Below are positions 32,345 to 44,600 of a stretch of DNA of 64,000 nucleotides, piece by piece (position 1 is the stretch's first letter; each line of letters opens with the position of its first letter). The translations under genes and the position numbers were made by a program. The notes under the pieces were generated by a model. That model was given only the letters and a program-made list of their open reading frames with translations, had not been told where the DNA came from and made no database searches. The DNA is from Halichondria panicea (lineage: Eukaryota > Porifera > Demospongiae > Suberitida > Halichondriidae), in contig NC_087385.1 in assembly GCF_963675165.1 (NCBI RefSeq), positions 4,636,412-4,700,411 of the forward strand. The letters are read 5' to 3'.

Positions 32345-35300
32345 TACATGATGTAGTTGTGTGTTTGTGGGTAAATAACTTTCAGTTTATTACGTCAATT
32401 TCTATCAATGCAGGGAGTCTCTTTTGAGGCCCAGATGAGCTCCACTGATCTTATATGCCCAACAGATGCTCTACTGACTATCCCCCTCTCTGAGCACGGC
32501 CTTGTCTCCATACCGGCTGAAATTGAAGAGGAAGGTGAACTAGACCTACAAACACAGCTCTATCTCCACCTACTTATCTTAACATGGCTCATGAGTCAAG
32601 CATCAAGCGATCATCACAATAAGACTGTTGTCGAAGCCACATCGTCAAATGAACAAACTGTTATCCTCCAAGAAGTGAGAGATGAATCAAAGCAATCCGA
32701 CAGATCTAGGAAACATTTTAGTATTACCGGACTGTTGCAGACGATTCTCGATGGATGTCCGTCGCTACTGGTTGGTGTGTGTGTGTCTGCAGAGTTGAAG
32801 CGTTCCAAAAAAAGTGAAGGTGTCTGGTTTAATGTGACTCCTGATGCAGAGCTCGTCAATACAATCTCAAACAAACTCACAACTCGTCTTCACAACAAGT
32901 CACTGAATGAAGTCATCGATCCGATCATTGGCAACAGCGATATACAATCCCTCATCCCTGTCTCAGTTTTGGAGATCCTTCGTCAAATTGGACAACTCCC
33001 ACTTACCTCATTCCTCACGGTACAAGAGGACATCTCTCCCCTAACCACACCCCTTAGTTTCTATTGGCACAGTGGCTACCACATCAGCTCTCTGCCAAGT
33101 GATGATTCACTCAAGTCACAACCGACTGTCGCTACTACTGTATGCACACTGGAAGGACATTCTCTCACAAACCACTCCCTTGTGTTCACTACACTACGAA
33201 CTGCGTACTCCAATGCTTTCTATTTGGCTGGACTGAGGATGGTCTATGAAGATAAGAGTGAGAACTCGAATGGAGGAGAAATGACGTTGGCTCTAGCACT
33301 TAGAGCACCTGATGCTATTTATCGATGGCTTGATGTTGTAGGTCCCGAAGACAGCAATTTGGCAAAGGTCACTGATCCGGATTCTCTGAATGCAAAGTTT
33401 GCCAGCCCCAACTCCACCACCCTCAAGTGTGTCAGAACCCCTTATTCCATCCTGTCAACTGTCGCCAAGTGGTTCGGTGGTCGAGCCTGTCTCAAGACTG
33501 GTAGTGTACTCGGAATCTCAGACCCACGTACGAAATTTGAGCGAAGAAAGCGACAGCGTGTTCGATTTTCAGAGAGTGAATCTGAAGACGGTTTACCATC
33601 CCCTGCTCTGGACCTGACCTTTTCACCCCTCACATCTAATCGGTCGTGTCTGATTACTCAAGCGTACACCAAGGTGTTGCTCGTAGTGGCTCCCTTAGTC
33701 CCCCCTTGCCTGTACGGGACAGTCCTCTCATCATGCAGCAAAATGGGATTCAATATACTCGGAATGAAGCGAATCCGACTCAATTCAAAACGTGCAAGTA
33801 CCATACACATTCCGAAATTATATCTGGCTAATTTCACACCTTCGTCCACTCCACCCTCCCCTGCTTTGGATTTTATCACCCATCCATTAGCTACTGAACA
33901 TGCTCAGAATGCTCCTCCGTTCCCTTCTCTTGTGCTACACCTTGGAGCTGAGAACGCAAAACTTCACTGTTTGTCTCTGAAGGAAACCATCTGTTCTGAT
34001 CTGAAAGCCACCGTAAAAGTCAATGCCAACTTGGAAATCTCCACAGTGTCTCTAAACACTCCGGATAGTATTCTACACATGACTGAAACATCACATGAGA
34101 CAACTAAACTTCTTGGAAGTTTTTCTCTACCGAATGCCGTGTCTGGTTCTCTCCCAAAACTTCACGAAGAAAGGAAGTGTGGTGGCCCCTTTATGGAGGA
34201 GCTGTGCTTCGTTGCTGTCCCGCAGTGCAACAGTTTGCCAAAATTAGTCAATCTCTTGAACAATGTTTATCAACTGAGACTGCCGAATGGAGTAACCGTC
34301 TCTGCCAAACACTCAGATGATCGACACATGGAAAATTTGGGAGGTTTTGAGCTTCTAGGATTCAAGATTATTCCACAAATTCCTCGTTTCCATGCCAAGA
34401 GGTTATGTCCATTGGCCAACACTGACCCAGCTTATCAAACAGCTGTCAACCTCCTCTCAGACGTTCCTGCCTCGCTACTCCTCTTTAGAGGGTTGGATTG
34501 TAACCAGCGACTCACCACTCTGCTCAAGCCTACTATCACACCAAGGAGGTCTCTACACACAACCTCTCTACAGCAGCAACTTGAAATTGTCATCTCAAAA
34601 GATTTCGAAGATGCATTCAATCTTTCCTCGATATTCTTATCCGACAAAGAGATATTTAGTGACTCAGCCAGTCTTGGTATGGCCCCCTATATGCCCCCAT
34701 CATGGATACAAGACATGAGCATCCTACAGGACCTACAAGCGCCTCCAGACTCTCTGTTATCAGTCGCTAGTGTGAGTATATCTGAGCCGAGACTAGTAGT
34801 GAAGGTACTGGACAAGCTGTGCCGGTCTGGGTTCATTTTTGCAGCCATGAGGGCAGTGGAGGTGGGACGGGAGGAGTCAGAGACAGTGTTGGAAGACCTA
34901 GAGATCAACACTGTGAGTTTTGTGTCTCTGTGTATTTATGTACTAGCATTTTGTGTATGTACATGTATTACATGTATGTATATACACACGTGTACATCTG
35001 TTGATCTTCATTTACTGTACATGCAACAGGAGTTGTCTGAACCGAGTGGAAGTGAAGCCTGTCTGGTAGTGTGTGTACTGAGGGTGAATGCAGTATGGCA
35101 TCTCAGACACTCTCTCAGTGCCCTCATTGAGCAGCAGAGGAGATCAACTACTAACAAGAGCTTCACTGTCAACTGTGAGTGAGACGTCTAAAAATTAACG
35201 GGATGTGCTATTACCTGAACCTTTAGCAACAGTGTACTTTGAACATTATACGAAGGAATGTTGTTTGGGTAATTTAAGCAATTGTGTAATTTTGAGTGAT

Positions 35301-36256
35301 TATAGTGAATGGATAATGATCTTTATTTAATCCATGCATGCAGGTTCTGATACCTTCTTGACTGCATTAGCTGAAGTGAAACAGTACTTCCCCGAGGGCA
35401 TATGTTGTGCACCTGTCAGCAGCATTCAGCAGTACAAGGTTTGATCTATACTGTATTTAGAGACTCGAAACGTTTTACAGGATGTTTCAATATGACATGG
35501 TTTGTTCTTGTTCCTCCAGATCCAGTCTGAGGAGAGTGACTCATTTGATGAACTAGTCCTTCCTGAAAGATGCCTGCCTTCCTCTGACTCCTCTCTGCTT
35601 GGTTTTGTGTCCCCTCTCCTGGAGACCACAGCCATGGTGCTACCTTCCAGTCTGTTGGAGTCACAAAAACACTCGTCTGTTGGGTGTGTAGAGATCATTG
35701 AGTTCCTAACTCAAAGCGGGTTCAAGATACAAGGTCTCAAAATGGTCACTCTTTCAGTGGGAGTGGTTAGGGAACTTCTGGCATTGTGTAACTGCTTGGA
35801 CACAGTAATGGTGAATGAGGGAGTGTGTGTGTGTGTATTTATGCCCCTTACACAGTGGTATTATCGTAATTATGGTGTAGAAAAAGAAACTTATAATTAT
35901 ACCTGCCCCCAAAGGCTGATAACTTATGCCACGGACCTTGTCTGATTCTGGTGGTACGGAGAGATAATGCTGCATCTTGTTGTCAGTCAATCTTCAAGAG
36001 GTAGTATTAAGCTACATGTATATACAGAGTGTATGTTTATCCCTCCCTCCCTCCCTCTAGTGCTTCACTGAGATCCTACAGACCTAGACATGGCTCAATT
36101 GAGGAACTGCTAGCACAAATGATTGTGCCAAACAATGCACAGAGTGTGAGTCTATTGTAGTGTAGCTCTATTTTGTATCATGTGTACATACTGTTGTGTT
36201 TTCACTGCACCGAATCACAGGCCAAGGCTACTCTCAAGTTGCTCAAAGTTAGTTGA
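30245..36256 (+). CDS. Large protein with repeated degenerate NDP-kinase-like modules (possibly DNAAF8-like)
   Basis: Eleven exons (30245-30295, 30400-31144, 31257-31368, 31456-32281, 32414-34912, 35030-35174, 35344-35438, 35520-35804, 35915-36000, 36061-36145, 36221-36256) give 1,654 residues in one frame. The N-terminal half is acidic and low-complexity, with a Lys/Ser-rich stretch around residues 430-460 (KKSKNQAKKSKKSRKK). The C-terminal half shows recurring NDK-like elements: a hydrophobic strand, then GFxIxGxKxxxLS (GFNILGMKRIRLN; GFELLGFKIIPQ; GFKIQGLKMVTLS), and near the end RPRHGSIEELL, resembling the HGSDS region of NDP kinases. The canonical active-site histidine context is not seen, so the modules are probably non-catalytic. 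Its position before an axonemal dynein and NLPDLSFASDE at the N-terminus make a dynein-assembly factor of DNAAF8 type a tentative guess. Confidence 0.6.
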
Positions 36257-36451
36257 CTAGTGAAGACACAATTTGAATAGAACAAGAAAACACTTTATAT
36301 ATGACCTGTATAATACACCAGTTGTGCATGTACATTATTATTAATTTTTATATATTTTTGTGTGTACTTGCACATGAATTGTAATCAAACAGGGCTAGGG
36401 GGCGGGGCTCAATTGCGCATGTGCAGTAAGGACAGGCAACTAAGTTCCAAC
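36257..36451 (+). promoter_or_regulatory. Intergenic; possible dynein-side promoter elements
   Basis: After the NDK-like gene's stop there is a GC box-like GGGGGCGGGGCTC near 36,399 and TTGCGCATGTGCAG near 36,413, similar to the motif pair in the TPP2/TFDP promoter. GGCAAC follows at about 36,435, a possible RFX half-site. The element at 36452 now separates these from the dynein start by about 2.2 kb. Confidence 0.3.
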
Positions 36452-37992
36452 ATAGATGATACAGTACTGACGTGGATGTGAAACGGCCTAGTATCCGGAG
36501 GGGTCCACGGGAATTGTCTGAAGCTATCATCGTAACGAGCAGATTATGTTAGAAACCCTGTAACTGTCATGTTTATATAGCAACCAGAGCATAGTAAACA
36601 GTGTTCCGTGTCTGAAAACTGGTGAAAATGACCGGCACACATTGATACTTGCAGTGGGCTTGTAGGTAAGACTAGTTTCTCTAAGCTCATGAGAGAATAT
36701 CATATTTTAGCATAAATTTTCCTGTAAAAATACTTTGTGTGAGATTTTTGGCTTGGACAATAAATATTCAGGTTACCATTCAGTAGTAATACTTGAAGTA
36801 CACTGTAAACTACGAGGAGAATCTATGTTTGACAACTGTTATGAAAGTTTAAGTGCTATAGAAAGGGCTAAAGCATGAGTTAGTTGCACTTTTTGCGTGA
36901 GATTATTTCTAAACCTGTTGAGCCTACTTTTTGCATATTTAGCTGATGAAAACCTTCGTGTATTGATGCAGCAGGAGAATCTATTAACTAAGCATACAGC
37001 AAAGTTATTGGAAAAATACAGCCTCAAGAAAAATATGTAAAATCCATGTACATGTACTGTTAAACAAAAATTAATGCTACGTTCTTATTACAACTACAAT
37101 TATGATTTCTATCAATAAGTTCACACGTACATGTACATGTCATTAACTTTCCAAATTGCAGTGTTGTCTTTCGCTGAGCTAAGATATCAATTGCCAAATG
37201 TTAGCTAATTATACTATCAAGTGCAATTTATCCCAGGACCTACTCGAGTGCTACTTCTCTAGGCAACACCATCGGTGAAGACAGCATTAACGTCCAACCT
37301 CTTTTCAAGTGCCGTGTATCTACACTTGTATAGGAATTTCGAACCGGCAAGTTGGAATGTGTCTCTCTCACAGCCACTTCGTAAACGATCAAGAAACAGT
37401 TTATCGTGTACTATAAATTAATACTCTCAAGACTATTATAATATTAGCATGTACACGTACACGTACACGTACAGATCATCAACAATTTCACCCGTTTGCT
37501 TATCTCATGCTAGTGTTATGAGTCAGCCACACTTCTTTTGATCTACATGCATGCTACCAACATTGAGTGGCTTGCTTTTTGGATATAATTACATGGGTAC
37601 AGGGGTAGATCTACTATAAAATAATAATTATAGACTATTTACTAGACTAATTATAGAATAGTTAATATCATCTTGCACTGGACTGTACTTCCTCTACTCA
37701 TTCTACCTCCTCACAGTCACTACTACTGTCTTCGCTTAATACACTTGCAGCATCAATATCCTTTCTGTTAATACATAGATTCTCTTTTACTGTCTCTGGC
37801 CAGTTCTGCCAACTCACTTACACAGCTGCTTGGTATAACCTCGATAATTTCCTCGGCGTTTATTTGGAACAAATTGCCTAATTTACGGAAACTAGTAAAT
37901 TACCTCGGATATGCCCGTTACTATGATAGCTTCAAGCAGAATACCGGAATCCGGAAACGTTTCACATCCACGTCAGTACTGTATCATCTATG
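36452..37992. mobile_element. 1.54 kb non-autonomous DNA transposon with 8-bp target duplication
   Basis: ATAGATGATACAGTACTGACGTGGATGTGAAACG at the left recurs in inverse at the right end, with further matching inward (TATCCGG, AAGCTATCAT). GTTCCAAC is duplicated at 36444-36451 and 37993-38000. An 8-base duplication fits hAT- or Mutator-like transposition. Internal frames are short; no transposase is recognised. Confidence 0.8.
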
Positions 37993-38000
37993 GTTCCAAC

Positions 38001-38604
38001 AACTCCAGCTCAAGTTTGTGGCGCTAAAGAAGCTACTAGACTTGCTAAACTAAAGGTATTTTTTCTTTCACATTATGCTTTACAGTGGTATTCACTATTC
38101 CATTTTCCATTGTGGCTAAATGTAGACTAGATACACTCAGTCTCTACAGCCTTAACTTAACTTTGTGTGAATCACTGGTAAAATTTGCATGGCATTCATT
38201 TAATAGTTTATATCCCTTATACCTTCGTTGTATATCGTACCTGCACACACACATAAAATCAGGTATATGTGTAGCTATAAACTACATACATTGTATTTGT
38301 GGGAGTTACATTGTGGGAGTGTTTGACATGTCTGTCTGCAGTGGGCGATTTCATGAGTGAGGGTGTTTAATATATTCACAGCCCTGTTGTTGCAGTAGCA
38401 TAAGGGATGCTAATCGTAAACATTACATACTGCAGTCTGCTGTCATGGTAACTAATAAGTGGGTGTGTATGTGGTTGGTGCAAACTAGCTACTGCAAATT
38501 AAATCTAGCTGTAGAAGTAACCTGACCCAAAAGTTAGTGGAGTGTCTACTTTACAGGCTGTTAAGATTGTCTACAACTGTCCCGATTTTGCCGGTGAGTG
38601 AGTG
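38001..38604. other. Upstream region of the dynein gene
   Basis: No motif or gene that I can support beyond the probable 5' UTR immediately before the ATG at 38605. Confidence 0.4.
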
Positions 38605-41600
38605 ATGGGTGACGAGGGAGAAAAGGAGGCCGGGGACCCTCGTCTGGACATCCTCCAACAGTACACCCTCAAGACCACCAAACAGGTGAGAGATAGAGTT
38701 AGGATATCAGTGCTGTGACACAAGTTAGCATTGGTCAAAGCTAGGTCAACATTGAGCAATATTAAAAGCTTTGTTTGTTGCTTTCTTTGCAGAAAAATGA
38801 CAAGTGGAGCAAAATGGCGAGTGTGGATGAGAACATGGTTGTCATTATGGACTTCCTGGAGAAGGGGGACTGCAAGATTCTCGTCATTTATGTCAACCAA
38901 CAGAGTCAGCTTGCTCCTATCAACGCTTTTCCACCCACTACCAAACAGAAGGTATCAAAGCCACGTTCTATCTTACACTGTTATCGAGTACATTATTTAC
39001 TAGCTTGCACCATTTCATCCTGTTTCTTACTTTACTTTGCCCCAGGCTATATACTTCATCAAGAGGCATGCAGAAGCAGTCAAAAGGGACAACTTTCATT
39101 CACTGGTGTTGTTTGGGGACGTCTCCCACCTTGCATTGGACCACTTCACAGCACTCATTGACAATGTAAGTAGCTAGAGCAGCAGGACTTTGTCTAGCAG
39201 GAGATGTTTTTGTATGCCATATATTACTGGCTGGTTTTGATCCCGCAGCTAATTGTCCCTGTGATAGCCAACAACACGAACCATTTGGCCTGGCCTGGAG
39301 TGGTGTCTCGTGACGTCATGCAGCACATAGGAGGCCTCAAGGGAGAAGTGTTCACATTCAGCGGGGAGGTCAAGGGGAAAACCCTACTACCCCTCCCACC
39401 ACAGGCAGACCTCATGGCCAAAGCTGCAGATTCACAGTCACAGTGCGTTATTCCTCGTAATGATTACCAGATTACCAAACTTCTACTCTTGTAGCTAAGA
39501 ATATTTGATTAGCATAATTAAAATGCTTATGTTTTTTGCAGGGGTCAGCCATTTCAGAAGAATTTGATCCATGCCGTGGAGAGTGTGGTGATTGAGTGGG
39601 CCCACCAGGTCCAGGGCGTCCTTGAGAAGAGCTCTGCTCAACCTCTCCTTCAAGGCAAGAATCCATTCCCTCTCGTGGAAATAGACTTCTGGGGGGCTCG
39701 TTGTGCTGACCTAGAGTCTGTGGTAGACCAACTCTCTGTGGAGAAGATCAGAAAGATGACTCAGCTCCTGGAGAGGACTCTGAGTAGCTACTACCCTGCC
39801 TACAAGGCTATGACACAGGCCATAGAGGAGGCTCTCGATGAGGCCAGGGATATCAGGTAATGAGAGGAGGTCGCCAATGATACGTACGCCAAGGCTTAGA
39901 GTTAATGCTGTTTGTGTCGAATATTTTACTTACTATGAGCAATAATTGAACCATGCACAGCATTCACCTCAAGCCGCTGCGTCGTCACTTTGAGGAGATG
40001 GAGGAGTGTGAGTTTCAGGAACTGGAGCAGAAGATCATCGTCATATTTCACCTCCTGTGTCTCATCTGGGCCCACTCCACCCACTACCAGAAGCCAGCCA
40101 GGATGGTCGTCATACTACAAGAGATCTCAAACCTCATAATTCATTTGGTAGGTACTTAAGATAAATGCATTAGTAGAACTTGATGAATGCAAAATCTAAA
40201 GCTACATGTACATGTAGGATGTAGTTGGCCTTTTGTGTAACCCTCTTTTGTTTTTTTATCAAACAGGCTTATACTACAGTAGCTCCTTCACATATTTTAT
40301 TGTACACACCTCGAAGTGGTTGCTATACACATTGTTTCTGCAGACGTGTGTGTTTGTGACTGAGGAGATCCTGCGGTTTGACCCAGATGAGGGTTTGGAT
40401 AAGATTGCTGTCGCTCTCAGTGTCCTAGACCTCTACAGGAAAACGTTCAATGAAAAGAAGAATGGACTGGCCACTTATTTCAAGGACTCACCCGTTGTAG
40501 AATGGGATTTTCCCCCAGAGTTTGTCTTCTCACGTATCGACAACCTCGTCTCAAGACTCAAAATGATAGAGGTTAATTTTCTTGAATTCAATTGCTAGTA
40601 CTAGCAACTAACAATAGATGTATAACTACACCTTCTTGCGTTATCTTCACAGACATACTTCTCAACTGTGAATGAGTTTCTGCGTCTGGAGAAGATAGTG
40701 TTTGGTGACATTAAAGGCCAGACCCTCACTGACTTGGTAGCAGAGATGTACACAGAGTTCAATGAGCTCCTCAATGCCTTCCAGGGGAAGGGAGGTGACC
40801 CCCTCAACCTTTCCACAACGGTGAGCATAATAATTATATGTATGCGTGCTCTTCCACATTATTCTTTGAAATCTATGTACATGTAGCTAGGTTGTTGAAA
40901 ATGTCTCTCTGCAGGATTTTATGACTGAGTATGACTCATTCATGGACCAGATTGCAGACATGGACCAACGCCTCTCGCAGATTGTCTGCCAAGCTTTTGA
41001 CAACTGCAATGGCTATGAGAGTATCTTCAAGCTGCTTGAAATGTTGGGCTCCCTAGTAGAGAGACCACTTATTCACAGAGACTTTCGTTACAAGTACCCA
41101 ATCCTCGTGCAATTGGTCAGTCAAGAACTAGACTCTTCCAAACTGATATTCGACGAGCAACTTGAGCGTGTCAAGTCGCCCGAGGGCCCAATCATCAACA
41201 AGAACATGCCCCCCATGGCTGGACTACTGAGGTGGTCCCAGGAACTGAAGGAGAGGGTGAACCAATCGGTGGAGAAGCTGAAAACTATCAACCACGGGTG
41301 AGTTAGGAAAATAGAATAAAGCTTTACAATTCTCTCTGTGCGTGTATTTTTTACGTCATTTTCTATGTGAATACATGTACATATTGAGACTATAATCTTT
41401 GCAGTACTCTCGAGAGTGCAGAGGCAATGATCCTCTTCCAGAAGTACGATGAGATGGAGGAGCTGGTCCAGAAGTGAGTCACATGATACACAATACTGTA
41501 CACAGCATCTCCTCCGCTATCTCGTGCAGATTTGAGAGTGAAGTGTACTCGGACTGGACACAGTCAGTGGACGAGGTGGCTAAGGGGAATCTGGAGAAAC

Positions 41601-44600
41601 CCCTGCTGGTTAGAGATCAATCCAACATGATGATCTCCGTCAACTTTGACCCTAAGGTAACAAAACTTCAATTCTTGATATGCATTTGTTCATCGTGATT
41701 AATTTTTCAGCTTGTGGCTCTTTTGCGTGAAGTCAAGTACTTGAACCAGCTGAGCAATGAACACGGTATTCCAGACAGTGCTTCATCCGTGTTTCAACAA
41801 AACGAGCAATTCAGAGACTTCCTTCAGAACTTAGATGTCACAGTTAACCTCTACAACAATGTACGAGAGACCATCCTGGATGTTGAGTATCCCCTCGTTG
41901 TGGGCCAGCTGGCTGACATTGACAAGCAGCTAGAGAGAGCAGTGGTGGAACTCAATTGGACCAGCGACGGTCAGTTTTTACTCTGTGTGTCCTAGTGATG
42001 TACGCATTCCAACTTTTACGTGAATGCTGCGTATGGGCACGTGAGCTAGCTACACTCAGCAACGAAGGTTCAGACAAGACACAGAAAAGACTGTAGATGT
42101 GTTGTTTGACTTGAAATTGAGGCGTCTATACATGTATATAACTTAAAAGCACCCTGTTTTGTAGTTCCGGTTATTTATGAATACATTGGTGATTTTTCAT
42201 TCACTATGTGATTGTACTGCTTGCACTGCTCACCTGCAGGAGTGTGGGAGTACATCCAGTCAACTCGTGACGGTGTTTGTGATCTGGAGAAGAGAGTGCG
42301 TCAGGCCAAGGCCAATGTGGATCATATAGTGACCATCATGAATGGGTGGTGTCAGAGTCCCCTCTACAAGAGAAAGGACACAAAGAACGACCCTCTACTA
42401 AACACTGATGTGAGCTGACACGTGGCCATTATGTGCAATTATACATGTTACTATTAATAGCCTACACGCCTACACACTATACTACGTAGCTAGTACTGTA
42501 CATGACTTTGCTTACAATGTTAATACACGTGCAGGATGGTAAGAACCTTGTTCAGTCGAGATATGCCAAAGTGAAGGAGGATAGTGAGAAAATCCATGCT
42601 CTGATCCAAGAGAACCTGACCTACTTTCAAGCTGTTGAGGAGTCTGAGGACTGGAAGAACTATGTAGAGTACTTGGATGATGTTGTGTTGGACGGGCTCT
42701 TTGAATGCGTCCACTGTTCACTCAGCTACTTTTTGGAGAACACAGACAAGGAGAAGATGGCTGAAGCGGGACTTCACCCCTTCATGGAGTCAAAGTTTGA
42801 GCTGCAGGTTCGCTATATAAGCAGTCCTTAATACTATTAGAAGAGCCTTGACAGATTTCTGCTGTGTTTTCAAACTTCTTTTAAAAGTACATGTAGGCGG
42901 GCCTTACAAGCACATACGTACACTAGTACTGTACCTGTATTTTAAAGTGGTTACTGAGAATTGAAATGAGACCTTATCCTCATGACTGTATGCAGGCTCC
43001 TGACATGGTGTTCAAGCCCTCTCTGGAGCAGGACTCCCCTGATAGCTTCCTTGCTCTTGTTGAGAGTCTATTGGATGATGTCTACAAGTTTGCCACCCTA
43101 GTGCCACGAGTGGCCAAGCACAAAGAGAGCCCTCACTACCACTCTGATGTGGAAGAGGTCAGTGAATCAATATAAAGAGCAAAGTTGTGCCTCGTATCTG
43201 AGTGTCCACCCTAACTGCACACTAGCCATACGTAATTTTCACACAATGTAGATTGGATGTGTATAAACCATCAGTATAATTATGTCTCTTGATTGTGCAT
43301 CTGGTAACTTACGTACTGATGTGCCTATAGATTGCTGAGCTGTCTGATATACGAGATGAGATCATGTCTCGAGTGACGACAGCCATTGAGCAGGCTGCTC
43401 AGTACAGAGACTCGTATAACGAGCATGCATACCTCTGGGTGGACGATCGCAAAGAGTTCCTCTCTCAGTTCCTCAAATATGGACACGTCATAACTCAGGT
43501 CAGTGCACCCCCTTTTAATTGCATAATAATAAAAACAGAAGGTCTAGTGTTTATACGGTAGTGGTTACAGTACGGCTAATTTATACTGTCACTGTAGGAG
43601 GAGATTGAAGAGGCTGGGGATCAGGGGGTGCCTGAGAACCCACCCACACTAGCACTATTCAAGAAACAAGTCGATTCTTACGAGTCCATCTATCTTAAAG
43701 TGGAGAACTTTGAGGTGAGACTTTCTACGCATAATTTATGGTGGGGTGTTGTAATGACACGATGTGCACACTTAGTTCACTTTGTGATATTCTCTTTCTG
43801 TCTCAGGGTACAAAGGTGATTGATTCCTGGTTCCGTATAGACTCCAGACCATTCAAGCAAGCTCTCCTCACAACAGTCAAGAAATGGAGCTTCATGTTCA
43901 AACAGCATCTCACAGACCATGTCAACAACAGGTGCATTTCTGATAGTTTTGTGAATGGCCCTAATTGAGACAAAACAATTGTGTTTTCCACAGCTTGAAG
44001 GACTTGTCAGAGTTCATTGAGTTGACAGCTGCTGGTCTAGGTGTGGAGATGGAGGAGGGAGACTATGATGGCCTGGTTAATGTCATGATTCACCTGCTGG
44101 CAGTCAAAGACAGACAAGCTAATACTGATGTCATGTTCGAGCCTCTCAAGGAGACAGTGGAACTGCTCAGTGCCTACACCCAGGAGACAGCAGACGAGGT
44201 CATGCAACAACTAGAGGTGGGTGTACGTTACAGTTTTGTTGTTTAAACGATGTGCACTACTACAGTATCTCTCCACTGCATAAATTATTTTCACACTAAC
44301 ACTGTTGTGTTTTTCTAGGAGCTTCCAGAATTGTGGAATAAGCTGAAGAAGCAGACGGTAGTCATGAAGCAAAACGTGGCTCCTCTACAAGCTGTCGAAG
44401 CGAATGAGATCAGGAGGAAAGTGACTACCTTTGATGTTCGTCAGCACGAGTTCAGAGAGAATTTCCGTGTCAAAGCTCCCTTCAGTTATGCAGCCACACA
44501 TCCTTACGTCAGAATTGATAGGGTAAAAAACATGTTACATAGAAGTTGGCCGGTCTTAATTGTCTTGAAATGTTAATTATTATCTATCTATCTACATACG

